Source of the DNA: Saccharopolyspora_D taberi
Lineage (GTDB): Bacteria > Actinomycetota > Actinomycetes > Mycobacteriales > Pseudonocardiaceae
Length of the DNA: 64,000 bases
Assembly: GCF_039534165.1 (NCBI RefSeq)
Contig: NZ_BAAAUX010000024.1
Coordinates: 58,720 to 122,719, forward strand
Reading direction: 5' to 3'
Below the pieces are notes generated by a model. The model was given only the letters and a program-made list of their open reading frames with translations. It was not told where the DNA came from and searched no databases. Shown here piece after piece: positions 41,075-49,810 of this stretch. Every line of letters starts with the position of its first letter. Position 1 is the stretch's first letter. The translations under genes and the position numbers were made by a program.

Positions 41075-41842
41075 ATGACCCAGTTCGCCTACCCACCACC
41101 GCCGGCCGCGGGCCCCCGGAACGGGTTCGGCACCACCGCACTGGTTCTCGGAATCATCGGTCTCGTGTTCTCCTTCGTCCCGGTCGTCGGGGTCGTCGCG
41201 TGGCCGCTGGTCGTCCTCGGGTTGATCTTCGGAATCCTCGGGACCAACCGGGCGGGCCGAGGTGAGGCGACGAACAAGGGCGCGGCCATCGCCGGGATCG
41301 CGACCTCGGGCCTCGGACTGGTGATCTGCATCGTGTGGACGGTCGTGTTCGGTTCCGCGGTCAGCCAGCTCGACCGGGAACTCGCGCAACCCAACTCACC
41401 CCTCGGCCAGACCGCCGACCCCGTCTCACCCGCCGACACCGACGCGGACGCGGAGACCGTTCGGCTCGCCTTCGGTGAAACGCACACCTGGCGCGGCGGC
41501 GAGACCATCGCGGTTTCGCCCCCGTCCGAGTACACGGATCCGAACCCGTTCCTCGCCGCGCCGGACGGCAAGCGCCACGTCGCCTTCGACGTCACGATCA
41601 CCAACAACGGCAGCGCCGAGTACAACGTGATCAGCGCGGTGCTGACGGTCCAGCACAACGGGCGCGTGGCCAAGGAGAACTACCTGGCCGGGGACCCGCT
41701 GCCGAACGTCGAGGTTCCGCCGGGCGGATCGACCACCTACACCGCGGTCTACGAGATCGGCGCTGAGCCGGGCGAGGTGCAGGTTTCGGTGCAGCCCAAC
41801 CTCTTCGCCGCTGAGACCGTGTACTTCACGGGTCAGTTCTGA
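41075..41842 (+). CDS. DUF4190 membrane protein with C-terminal DUF4352-like domain
   Basis: 255 residues. A Pro-rich head, then two membrane spans (ALVLGIIGLVFSFVPVVGVV and IAGIATSGLGLVICIVWTVV) in the DUF4190 pattern LVLGxxGLxxx...GxxAxxxG. The last 130 residues are an exported Ig-like domain (KRHVAFDVTITNNGSAEYNV, VPPGGSTTYTAVYEI) as in DUF4352/telomeric-repeat-type proteins. Probably membrane anchored with the C-terminal domain outside. Single-gene unit; physiological role unknown. Confidence 0.82.
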   Translation: MTQFAYPPPPAAGPRNGFGTTALVLGIIGLVFSFVPVVGVVAWPLVVLGLIFGILGTNRAGRGEATNKGAAIAGIATSGLGLVICIVWTVVFGSAVSQLDRELAQPNSPLGQTADPVSPADTDADAETVRLAFGETHTWRGGETIAVSPPSEYTDPNPFLAAPDGKRHVAFDVTITNNGSAEYNVISAVLTVQHNGRVAKENYLAGDPLPNVEVPPGGSTTYTAVYEIGAEPGEVQVSVQPNLFAAETVYFTGQF

Positions 41843-41854
41843 CCGGGCTCATCT

Positions 41855-42778
41855 TCAGCCCATGGTGGATCCCTTCTGCTCACGAAGTCCGGTTCGGTCC
41901 AACGTCTGCTCTGCCAACCACTCCTCGAAGGTCCGCAGATCCGGCTTCCGGGCCCGCAGGGCGGAGATGTCCACAGTGGGCCCGTTGTCGTTCATCCAGG
42001 CGTACGCGTTCGCCAGGTTCTCGCTCTGCTGCCTGATCACCTCGATCGGAATCTCGACGTGGCGAACCGGTCTGCCGGTCGCCCGGGAGAGGGCGTCCGC
42101 GATCTGCGGCGGGGTGAGTTCGTCACCGGCGAGGTCGACGACCTCCCCGACGTACTCCTCCGGTCGCTCGAAGGCGAGCGCGGCCATCTCACCGATGTCG
42201 CGTAAAGCGATCAGCTGCTGCACGGTGTCGGACCGGAGCGCGCTCGACAGTTCTCCGTCGGCGAGCGCCTGGCCCGCCACCTGCGCCAGGTAGTTCTCCA
42301 TGAACGACACCGGCCGGAGCATGGTCGCGGGAAGCCCCAGCACGCGGATGTGCTCCTCGATCCGCCCCTTGTTTTCCAGGGTTTCGATCCCCGAGTCCGC
42401 ATCGGCGTTGACCGACGAGGCGTACACGAAGTGCCGCACGCCGGCCGCCATCGCGGCGTCGGCGACGTTCCGGCCGAAGCGGACCTCGTCGCCCGGCCCG
42501 ATGCCCGGTGTCAGCTCCGGCGTCACGAACGTGGGCTGAACGCTGAAAACCCCGTGCACTCCAAGGAAAGCGGCTTCGAGCGAACTTCGGTCACCCATGT
42601 CGCCGGCCACCAGCTCGGCCCCGGATTTCTCCAGCTCCCGGGCGGCTGCTCCGGATGGGTCGCGCACCACCGCGCGAACCGGGTGCCCGCGCGCCAGCAG
42701 TGCGGCGGCGGTCGCGCCGCCCTGCTGTCCGGTCGCACCGGTGACGGCGATGATCTGGTCTTGCACGTGACGGGACAT
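41855..42778 (-). CDS. NmrA-family NAD(P)-binding oxidoreductase/sensor
   Basis: 307 residues with an N-terminal Rossmann motif (IAVTGATGQQGGATAAALLA, residues 9-28), VRAVVRDPS, then FVYASSVNADADSGI and an NmrA-like C-terminal region (LRPVSFMENYLAQV). Related proteins act as NAD(P)H quinone oxidoreductases or redox sensors. ATG at 42778; divergent from a TetR regulator 123 bases away, which probably controls it. Confidence 0.85.
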   Translation of the reverse strand: MSRHVQDQIIAVTGATGQQGGATAAALLARGHPVRAVVRDPSGAAARELEKSGAELVAGDMGDRSSLEAAFLGVHGVFSVQPTFVTPELTPGIGPGDEVRFGRNVADAAMAAGVRHFVYASSVNADADSGIETLENKGRIEEHIRVLGLPATMLRPVSFMENYLAQVAGQALADGELSSALRSDTVQQLIALRDIGEMAALAFERPEEYVGEVVDLAGDELTPPQIADALSRATGRPVRHVEIPIEVIRQQSENLANAYAWMNDNGPTVDISALRARKPDLRTFEEWLAEQTLDRTGLREQKGSTMG

Positions 42779-42901
42779 GGTCTGCTCCAAAGGAATCGTC
42801 GGATCGCAGGCGACCAGAGGTAGAATCGGAACGGTCGCCCCGGTTTTGAACGATACGGAACGCCCGCCCCGGTTGTCCACGAAGAAAGCGAGCTGTTCGC
42901 C

Positions 42902-43480
42902 ATGAGCAAACAACCTGAGAAACCACTGAGGGCGGACGCGAGGCGCAACCGGGCCCGCGTGCTGGAAGCCGCGGAAGAGCTGTTCGCTTCGGACGGCATC
43001 GCCGTGCCGCTGGACGACATCGCCCGCCGGGCCGGCGTCGGCCCCGGCACGGTCTACCGGCACTTCCCCACGAAGGAGGCGCTGTTCCAGGCGGTCCTCA
43101 GCGAGCGGATCGCCCAGCTCAACGACGAGGTCCGCAGCCGCGCGAGCACCGATGATCCCGGGGCCGCTTTCTTCGACCTCTTCGACCACGTCGTGGAGGC
43201 GGCGTCGGTGAACAAGGGAATCTGCGACGCCCTGGAGGGTTCCGGCGCAGCACTTGATCGGGAAGCGGCGCACTGCGACTTCACCAGCGCCTTCGCCGAA
43301 GTCCTCGCCAGCGCCCAGGAACGCGGCGCGGTGCGGGCCGACATCCGCTTCAACGAGGTCCAGTCACTGCTGGTCAGCTGCGTCGCGATGCACCGCAGGG
43401 CGGTCGAGCAGAACCGGGAGCCGCACGAGGTCGCCGTCGTCCGGGACGGCCTGCGGAAGCAGCCTTCGGACGTGATGTAG
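42902..43480 (+). CDS. TetR-family regulator
   Basis: 192 residues. The DNA-binding domain is clear: RARVLEAAEELFASDGIAVP, then LDDIARRAGVGPGTVYRHFP and TKEALF. The rest is a helical ligand domain. Divergent from the NmrA-type gene, the usual layout for a local repressor responding to a small molecule. Its stop codon lies in the left arm of a dyad in front of the ABC transporter genes. Confidence 0.9.
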   Translation: MSKQPEKPLRADARRNRARVLEAAEELFASDGIAVPLDDIARRAGVGPGTVYRHFPTKEALFQAVLSERIAQLNDEVRSRASTDDPGAAFFDLFDHVVEAASVNKGICDALEGSGAALDREAAHCDFTSAFAEVLASAQERGAVRADIRFNEVQSLLVSCVAMHRRAVEQNREPHEVAVVRDGLRKQPSDVM

Positions 43481-43495
43481 TATCTCTGCTACATC
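43474..43495. promoter_or_regulatory. Dyad GATGTAG-N8-CTACATC before the ABC operon
   Basis: A perfect 7-base inverted repeat that overlaps the TetR stop codon and ends 16 bases before the ABC ATPase ATG. It is a probable operator for the transporter operon, either for the adjacent TetR or for the XRE regulator at the end of the operon. Confidence 0.5.
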
Positions 43496-43511
43496 GCATG
43501 GGGGTGATGCT

Positions 43512-44435
43512 ATGAGCAGGCAGATAACTACCACCGACACCACGCTCGACGTGCGCGACTTACGGATGAGCTACGGCACGACCGAGGTCCTCAAAGGGGC
43601 CACGTTCTCGGCCCGGAAGGGCGAGGTGATCGCGCTGCTCGGCCCGAACGGGGCGGGCAAGAGCACCACGATCGAGATCCTGGAGGGCTTCCGGATGCGC
43701 TCCGGAGGCGAGGTCGAGGTCCTGGGCACCGACCCGGCGCGCGGCGACGAGACGTGGCGGTCGCGGCTGGGCGTGGTGCTCCAGTCCTGGCGGGACCACG
43801 GCAAGTGGCGAGTGCGGGAGCTGCTGGCGCACCTCGGCGAGTACTACGCGCCGTACCGCGAGCCGCGGGACGTGGACGAGCTCATCGCGGCGGTCGGCCT
43901 GACCGAGCACGGCCACAAGCGCGCCGGGCAGCTCTCCGGCGGCCAACGGCGCAGGCTCGACGTCGCGATCGGCATCGTCGGACGGCCGGAACTGCTGTTC
44001 CTGGACGAGCCGACCGTGGGGTTCGACCCGCAGGCCCGGCGCGACTTCCACGACCTGGTGCACCGGCTCGCCGACGACGAGAACACCGGCGTCCTGCTGA
44101 CCACCCACGACCTGGACGAGGCCGAGAAGCTGGCCGACCGGATCCTGATCCTGGCCGGTGGCCGGGTGGTCGCCGACGGCTCGGCCGACGAGCTGTCCCG
44201 CCAGGTCGCCTCCGAGTCCGAGATCAAGTGGACCCGCGACGGCCAGCGGTTCGTGCACGCGGCGGCGGACGCGACCGCGTTCGTGCGCGGGCTGTTCGCC
44301 CAGTACGGCGACGAGATCGCCGACCTGGAGGTGCGCCGCGCAACGCTGGAGGACACCTACATGGAGATGGTGCGCCGGTTCGAGTCCGGCCAGGACGAGA
44401 TCACCGAGCTGCCCTTCCAGGAGGCCCTGCGATGA
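43512..44435 (+). CDS. ABC transporter ATPase (DrrA-like export type)
   Basis: 307 residues: Walker A GPNGAGKST, Q-loop VVLQSWRDHGKW, signature LSGGQRRRLDVA, Walker B LLFLDEPTVGFD, H-loop TTHD. The C-terminal extension is like those of DrrA-type drug exporters. Overlaps the permease start (ATGA), so the two make one export complex in the cell membrane. Substrate unknown. Confidence 0.92.
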   Translation: MSRQITTTDTTLDVRDLRMSYGTTEVLKGATFSARKGEVIALLGPNGAGKSTTIEILEGFRMRSGGEVEVLGTDPARGDETWRSRLGVVLQSWRDHGKWRVRELLAHLGEYYAPYREPRDVDELIAAVGLTEHGHKRAGQLSGGQRRRLDVAIGIVGRPELLFLDEPTVGFDPQARRDFHDLVHRLADDENTGVLLTTHDLDEAEKLADRILILAGGRVVADGSADELSRQVASESEIKWTRDGQRFVHAAADATAFVRGLFAQYGDEIADLEVRRATLEDTYMEMVRRFESGQDEITELPFQEALR

Positions 44436-45277
44436 ACCTCTCCACCCTGCGCACCGGGGCCCGGCGCGGCCTGATCGAGCTCCGGCACACCTTCACCAAC
44501 GGCCAGGACCTGTGGGCGTACCTGTTCCCCGCGGTGATCTTCGGCGTGGTGATGTTCTTCCAGCGCGGCGCCACCGTCGAAGGCACCGGCTTCTCGCTGG
44601 GCGCGGTGACGCTGCCCAGCGTGCTCGGCATGAACGTGGTCTTCGGCGGGCTGATGACGCTCGCCCAGCAGCTGACCGTCGAGCGCGAGGACGGAACGCT
44701 GCTGCGGGCCAAGGCCGTGCCGGGCGGGATGTCCGGGTACCTGGTCGGCAAGATCGTCCTGGTCGGCGGGATGACGCTGGTCAGCATGGCCGTGGTGCTG
44801 GTCCCGGGCCTGCTGCTGTTCGACGGGCTGGCCACCGGCGGGCTCCTGTCGTGGGTGACCCTGGTCTGGGTGCTGCTGCTGGGCCTGGTCGCGACGATGC
44901 CGCTCGGCGCCGTCATCGGGTCGCTGTTCTCCAGCCCGCGCAGCATGGGGTTGATCATGCTGCCGATGATGGGTCTGGTCGCGATCTCCGGGATCTTCTA
45001 CCCGATCACCGGATTCCCGTCGTGGCTCCAGTGGATCGCGCAGGTCTTCCCGCTGTACTGGACGGGTCTGGGGATGCGGTCCGCGCTGCTGCCGGACGGG
45101 ATGTCGGCGGTCGAGATCGGCCACTCCTGGCGGCACCTGGAGACTGTCGGGGTGCTCGGCCTGTGGGCGGTCGTCGGGCTCCTCGTCGCACCGGTCGTGC
45201 TGCGCCGGATGGCGCGGCGCGAGTCCGGTTCCGCCGTGGCCGCGCGACGGGAGAAGGCCATGCAGCGGGCCGTGTGA
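44432..45277 (+). CDS. ABC-2 type permease
   Basis: 281 residues with six membrane spans, e.g. LWAYLFPAVIFGVVMFF, VGGMTLVSMAVVLVPGLLLF and LIMLPMMGLVAISGIFYPIT, the last being the conserved ABC-2 stretch. Partner of the ATPase in a drug- or polyketide-type exporter. Its stop overlaps a GTG of the downstream frame. Confidence 0.9.
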   Translation: MNLSTLRTGARRGLIELRHTFTNGQDLWAYLFPAVIFGVVMFFQRGATVEGTGFSLGAVTLPSVLGMNVVFGGLMTLAQQLTVEREDGTLLRAKAVPGGMSGYLVGKIVLVGGMTLVSMAVVLVPGLLLFDGLATGGLLSWVTLVWVLLLGLVATMPLGAVIGSLFSSPRSMGLIMLPMMGLVAISGIFYPITGFPSWLQWIAQVFPLYWTGLGMRSALLPDGMSAVEIGHSWRHLETVGVLGLWAVVGLLVAPVVLRRMARRESGSAVAARREKAMQRAV

Positions 45278-45297
45278 ACGACCGGAGGAGCAACTCC

Positions 45298-45522
45298 TTG
45301 AGCGAGACGATCTACAACCGCATCGCGATGCTGCGCGCGGAGCGGGGGATCTCCCGCAGGCAGCTCGCCGAGGCGCTGGGGGTGCACTACCAGACGGTGG
45401 GCTACCTGGAGCGCGGCGAGTACAGCCCGAGCCTGCACCTGGCGTTGCGGATAGCGCAGTACTTCGAGGTCCCGGTGGAGGTCGTGTTCTCGACCTCCCC
45501 GTTCCCGCGCATCGGCAGCTGA
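45298..45522 (+). CDS. Small XRE-family regulator (YozG-like)
   Basis: 74 residues: RIAMLRAERGISRRQLAEAL, GVHYQTVGYLERGEYSPSLH, LALRIAQYFEVPVEVVF is a bare Cro/C1-type helix-turn-helix. TTG start at 45298 chosen because GGAGGAG lies eight bases before; a GTG at 45274 overlapping the permease stop is the alternative. Last gene of the transporter operon, likely its autoregulator. Confidence 0.85.
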   Translation: MSETIYNRIAMLRAERGISRRQLAEALGVHYQTVGYLERGEYSPSLHLALRIAQYFEVPVEVVFSTSPFPRIGS

Positions 45523-45526
45523 CCGG

Positions 45527-46588
45527 TCAGGTCCGGATCCCGGCCCAGCGCGCGAACCGGGCCAAGGACCCCGTCGACCGCCGAGCTGCGGCGAGCGCTC
45601 GCACTGTCTCCCGCACTGACGGATGAATTCTGGTGTGGTGCGGGGAAATCCTGCGGGCTTCGTTGAGCTCGGCGAGCGCGCGGTCCCGGTTGCCGTGGAG
45701 CATCCAGGCCCGTGCCTGGTCGATGTGGTGGTGACCGACCCGCTCCGGCCGGGACGGATCGACGACCGTCACCTGACTGGCGCGCGTCACCGCTTCGGTT
45801 CCGTCGTAGCTCTCGACCGGAACTGCGCACCAGTGGATGTTCACGTTCACCTCGCTGGCATCGGTGTTGTAGTACGGCGTGGCAGCCGCTCCCCAGCCGA
45901 CCAGCGTCCGCGCCTCCCGCACGTGATCATCAGCCCGGACGCCGTCGCCGTTGCGCGCCGACATCACGGCGGCGCGCAGATGCAGCTGCGCTCGGACACC
46001 GAGGGCGCGGGGATCGCGCGCCTCGATCCGGACCAACGCCCGATCCAGCAGTCGCAAGCCAGCCGCGAAGTGGCCGTTCTGGAGGAAATGCGTGGACCGG
46101 TGCCAATCGGAAACCGCCACGCGCAACGGATCTCCGGTTGCGGGCGCCAACATGACGTGACGTTCGGACGCGGTGGCCGCCAGGTCGGGATGCCCGAACC
46201 TGCCGCCCACGGTCGCGGCCAAGCGGTACGCGTCATGCAGCATTCCGCGCGCCTGCTCGCCGGCCGCCGATACGGCTGTCGTGTCCGCGACCAGGGCGAA
46301 GAGGTGGTGGAGGGTTTCCGGGAGCAGTAGGGCGAGGTCGGCGTACTGCTGGCGTTGCCTCAGGATTTCGGCGTGGTCAAGCCGCTTCCGCAGTGCGAGC
46401 GCACTCGGAGCCGGTCCACTCGGCTGGGGGTCGTCGAACGAATGGAGAGCGACGCGAAGCTCGGCGATGCCGGCCGCTTCGCTGTGAAGTTCGGCGAAGG
46501 CATCGGCGGACCGAACTCCGTACAGCTCGCGGACCTCCAGTCCCAGCGCTTTCGCGCACGACGTGTCCCTCCAGCAGGTACACGACTC
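45527..46588 (-). pseudogene. Decayed XRE-family regulator with TPR-like C-terminus
   Basis: The frame is open from 46588 to 45527 but has no start codon before an internal ATG at 46243. It reads CAKALGLEVRELYGVRSADA at the upstream end, the tail of an XRE helix-turn-helix, then a helical TPR-like region (QQYADLALLLPETLHHLF, GHFAAGLRLLDRALVRIEAR, GNRDRALAELNEARRISPHH). The preceding HTH helix (VVYLLEGH) is in another frame at about 46575. The protein has thus lost its DNA-binding part through a frameshift and 5' decay. Convergent with the XRE gene above. Confidence 0.75.
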
Positions 46589-46590
46589 CT

Positions 46591-46624
46591 AGTGTCGATT
46601 CAACTACACACGGCGATCGACACT
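46591..46624. repeat. Inverted repeat at the broken end of the XRE pseudogene
   Basis: AGTGTCGAT / ATCGACACT, 9 bp perfect, 16-base spacer, exactly where the pseudogene frame begins. Could be an old operator or the trace of an insertion/deletion. The next 150 bases carry only gene debris. Confidence 0.5.
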
Positions 46625-46774
46625 GGAGAGGACCGGTGAACAGCACACCACGGACACAACGGCGAGGACACCGCGCTCGCACAACCGTCCGAACTGGACT
46701 GGTGCACGTTCCCGACATGCCGCGACTGCAACGAGATCCTCAAGACCGAACCATGAACCACCCCTCCCCCAACC

Positions 46775-46813
46775 CCGAACGCCCGCCCTCCCGGAGGAGG
46801 ACGGGCGTTCGGG
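46775..46813 (-). terminator. Terminator of the peptide-transport operon
   Basis: A long stem CCGAACGCCCG ... CGGGCGTTCGG with CTCC/GGAG inside, 13 bases past the stop of the last dpp gene on the minus strand. No T tract. Confidence 0.65.
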
Positions 46814-46825
46814 CGCACGCGGGCG

Positions 46826-47827
46826 TCAGTGCACGACGTGCGGGCGTTCCTCGGCGAAGTGGCATGCCGAGGGGTGTTCGCCGAGCCGGACTACCAGCTC
46901 CGGCACCTTCTCGGCGCAGATGTCCTGCGCCTTCCAGCAGCGGGTGCGGAACCGGCAGCCCGACGGCGGGTTCGCGGGGCTCGGGACGTCGCCGGTGAGC
47001 CGGATGACCTCCCGCTTCCCGCGCAGCGTCGGGTCCGGTACCGGAACCGACGACAGCAGCGCCTGGGTGTACGGGTGCTGCGGGTGCTCGTAGATCTGCT
47101 CGTCCGTGCCGACCTCGACCATCTTGCCGAGGTACATCACCGCGACCCGGTCCGACAGGTGGCGGACCACGCCCAGGTCGTGGGCGATGAAGATGTACGA
47201 CAGGCCGAACTCCTGCTGCAGTTCGGCCAGCAGGTTCATCACCTGCGCCTGGATCGACACGTCCAGGGCCGACACCGGCTCGTCGCAGACGATCACCTTC
47301 GGCCTGAGCGCGAGCGCGCGGGCGATGCCGATGCGCTGGCGCTGACCGCCGGAGAACTGGTGCGGGTAGCGCTGGATGTGCTCCGGGTTGAGCCCGACGA
47401 CCTCCAGCAGCTCCTGCACCTTCTGCCTGCGCTGCCCCTTCGGCGCCACCTCCGGGTGGATCTCGAACGGCTCGCCGACGATGTCGCCGACGGTGCGCCG
47501 CGGGTTCAGCGAGGTGTACGGGTCCTGGAGCACGATCTGCATGTCGCGGCGCCACTTGCGCAGTGCCGCGCCGCTCAGCTTGAACATGTCCTGGCCCTCG
47601 AAGGTCGCGCTGCCGCTGGTCGGCTTCTCCAGCCGCATCAGCACCTGCGCGAGGGTGGACTTGCCGCAGCCCGACTCGCCCACCACGCCCAGCGTCTCGC
47701 CCCTGCGCAGGTCGAACGACACGCCGTCGACCGCCCGGACGTGCCCGACCGTGCGCCGGAACAGCACGCCCTGGGTGACCGGGAAGTGCTTCACCAGATC
47801 GCGGACCTGGAGGATCGGCTCAGTCAT
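46826..47827 (-). CDS. dppF: Oligo/dipeptide ABC transporter ATPase (DppF/OppF-like)
   Basis: 333 residues. Walker A GESGCGKST, QIVLQDPYTSLNPR, signature FSGGQRQRIGIA, Walker B VIVCDEPVSALD, and the C-terminal oligopeptide-transporter Cys motif (SGCRFRTRCWKAQDIC). Second ATPase of the importer; its start overlaps the end of the DppD-like gene. Confidence 0.93.
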   Translation of the reverse strand: MTEPILQVRDLVKHFPVTQGVLFRRTVGHVRAVDGVSFDLRRGETLGVVGESGCGKSTLAQVLMRLEKPTSGSATFEGQDMFKLSGAALRKWRRDMQIVLQDPYTSLNPRRTVGDIVGEPFEIHPEVAPKGQRRQKVQELLEVVGLNPEHIQRYPHQFSGGQRQRIGIARALALRPKVIVCDEPVSALDVSIQAQVMNLLAELQQEFGLSYIFIAHDLGVVRHLSDRVAVMYLGKMVEVGTDEQIYEHPQHPYTQALLSSVPVPDPTLRGKREVIRLTGDVPSPANPPSGCRFRTRCWKAQDICAEKVPELVVRLGEHPSACHFAEERPHVVH

Positions 47828-48827
47828 TGCTCATCAGCTCCTCCGCGAAGTGGCACGCGCTGGTCCGGCCGAGCCCGAGCTGGTGGTAGGCCGGCACCTG
47901 CTCGCTGCACTTGGCGACCGCCCGCGGGCAACGCGGGTGGAACGGGCAGCCGCTCGGCACGTTCAGCAGGTTCGGCGGCAGGCCCTTGATCGTCTCCAGC
48001 TCGTGGCCCTTGAGGTCCAGCCGCGGGATCGACCGCATCAGCCCCTCGGTGTAGGGGTGGCCGGGCCTGCGGTACAGCGAGTACGCGTCCGCGGACTCGA
48101 CGATCCGCCCCGCGTACATCACCACGATCCGGTCCGCGACCTCGGCGACCACGCCCAGGTCGTGGGTGATCAGGATCAGCCCCATGCCGCGCTCGCGGCG
48201 AAGCTCGTCGAGCAGGTCCATGATCTGGGCCTGCACCGTGACGTCCAGCGCCGTGGTGGGCTCGTCGGCGATGAGCAGCTCCGGGTCGAGCGCCAGCGAC
48301 ATCGCGATCATCGCGCGCTGCCGCATGCCGCCGGAGAACTGGTGCGGGAACTCCTTCACGCGCTGCTTGGCGTTCGGGATCTTCACCAGGTCCAGCAGCT
48401 CCACGGCCCGGTTCATCGCGTCCTTGCGCGACATGCCGCGCCGCATCCGCAGCTGCTCGGCGATCTGGAAACCAACCGTGTAGACCGGGTTCAGCGCCGA
48501 CAGCGCGTCCTGGAAGATCATCGCGGTCGACTCGCCGCGCAGTTCCCGGCGCCGCGCGTCGGTGGCCGTGAGCAGTTCCTCGCCCTTGAACCGGATGGCA
48601 CCCCCGGTGATCACCCCCGGCGGGATGTCCAGGATGCCCATGATGGTCTGGGCGGTGACGCTCTTGCCGGAACCGGATTCGCCCAGCACCGCAAGCGTTT
48701 CACCCTTGTCGACGTGGTAGCTCACGCCGTTGAGGACCTTTGCCACGCCGTCCCTGGTGCGGAACTCCACGTGCAGGTCCTCGACCTCCAGCAGCGGACC
48801 GGAGGTCTTCTCTTCCACAGCAGACAC
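47820..48827 (-). CDS. dppD: Oligo/dipeptide ABC transporter ATPase (DppD/OppD-like)
   Basis: 335 residues. Walker A GESGSGKSV, MIFQDALSALNPV, signature FSGGMRQRAMIA, Walker B LLIADEPTTALD and the C-terminal Cys motif (SGCPFHPRCPRAVAKC) expected of the OppD/DppD group, which may carry a Fe-S cluster. Twelve bases after the permease stop. Confidence 0.93.
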   Translation of the reverse strand: MSAVEEKTSGPLLEVEDLHVEFRTRDGVAKVLNGVSYHVDKGETLAVLGESGSGKSVTAQTIMGILDIPPGVITGGAIRFKGEELLTATDARRRELRGESTAMIFQDALSALNPVYTVGFQIAEQLRMRRGMSRKDAMNRAVELLDLVKIPNAKQRVKEFPHQFSGGMRQRAMIAMSLALDPELLIADEPTTALDVTVQAQIMDLLDELRRERGMGLILITHDLGVVAEVADRIVVMYAGRIVESADAYSLYRRPGHPYTEGLMRSIPRLDLKGHELETIKGLPPNLLNVPSGCPFHPRCPRAVAKCSEQVPAYHQLGLGRTSACHFAEELMSND

Positions 48828-48838
48828 TCGTGGTCCTC

Positions 48839-49810
48839 CTACTTCTGCTTCGGGTCGAGCGCGTCGCGGACGGCGTCACCCAGCATCACGAACGCCAGCA
48901 CCGTGATCACCAGGAACCCGGCCGGGAACAGCAGCAGGTGCGGTGCGCCCTGGATGTAGTTGCGCGAGTCGGCGATCATCAGGCCCCACGAGACCACCGG
49001 GAAGCGCAGGCCGATGCCGAGGAACGACAGCGTGGCCTCCGCGCCGATGAACGCGCCGAGCGCGATCGTCGAGTAGACCATCACCGGCGCCAGGCAGTTC
49101 GGCAGCATGTGCCGCAGGATGATCCGCGGCGCGCTCGCGCCCAGCGCCCTGGCTGCCTTGACGTAGTCCTGCTGCTTCGCCGAGATCGCCGCCGAACGCA
49201 TGATCCGCATGGCCATCGGCCAGGACAGGACCGCGATCGAGAGCACCACCTGCGTGATCACCCGAGCCCCGCTGGGCACGGCGACGCCGGCGTTGAACGT
49301 CGTCAGGATGACGATCGCGCCGAGCACGAACGGCAGGCCGAGGAAGATCTCGGAGAACCGGGACAGCACGTTGTCGACCCAGCCGCCGTAGTAACCGGCC
49401 AGCAGGCCGACGACCGAACCCAGCAGCACCGTCAGCAGCGTGGCCAGCAAGCCGACCACGATCGAGGCCCTCGTGCCGTAGATGGCGCGGGACCAGAGGT
49501 CGCGGCCCAGGTTGTCGTAGCCGAACCACGCGTCGGCCGACGGCAGGTCGCGGGCCTTGTACAGGTCCTGGACGTTCGGGTCGACCGACGTGAACAGCCC
49601 GGGGAACGCCGCGACGAACAGCACCACGAGGATGATCGCCGAGGCGATGATGAACAGCGGCCGCCTGCGCAGATCGAGCCAGGCGTCACCCCACAGTCCG
49701 CGGGGCTTCTCGTTCTTCTTGGTGGGAGCGCTCTGCACCACCTCGGCGGTCGCTTCGCCTGCGGCGGAAGCCACGGCCACGCGGTGCGGCGAGTCAGCTG
49801 GTTCAGTCAT
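48839..49810 (-). CDS. dppC: Peptide ABC transporter permease (DppC-like)
   Basis: 323 residues; an N-terminal cytoplasmic tail, a first span (LFIIASAIILVVLFVAAFPG), then the BPD permease domain with the EAA-type loop (AARALGASAPRIILRHMLPN). Overlaps the DppB-like gene by 8 bases. Forms the membrane channel with DppB. Confidence 0.93.
   Translation of the reverse strand: MTEPADSPHRVAVASAAGEATAEVVQSAPTKKNEKPRGLWGDAWLDLRRRPLFIIASAIILVVLFVAAFPGLFTSVDPNVQDLYKARDLPSADAWFGYDNLGRDLWSRAIYGTRASIVVGLLATLLTVLLGSVVGLLAGYYGGWVDNVLSRFSEIFLGLPFVLGAIVILTTFNAGVAVPSGARVITQVVLSIAVLSWPMAMRIMRSAAISAKQQDYVKAARALGASAPRIILRHMLPNCLAPVMVYSTIALGAFIGAEATLSFLGIGLRFPVVSWGLMIADSRNYIQGAPHLLLFPAGFLVITVLAFVMLGDAVRDALDPKQK

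Noticed and set aside
46637..46757. Frame ending PSELDWCTFPTCRDCNEILK before the dpp terminator
   Set aside because: It looks protein-like, but the frame has no start codon and begins after a stop; probably debris of a small gene that neighboured the decayed XRE regulator.
46393..46998. Long plus-strand Arg/Pro-rich frame across the end of the dpp operon
   Set aside because: Antisense shadow of the dppF end and terminator; composition is typical of GC-driven open frames.
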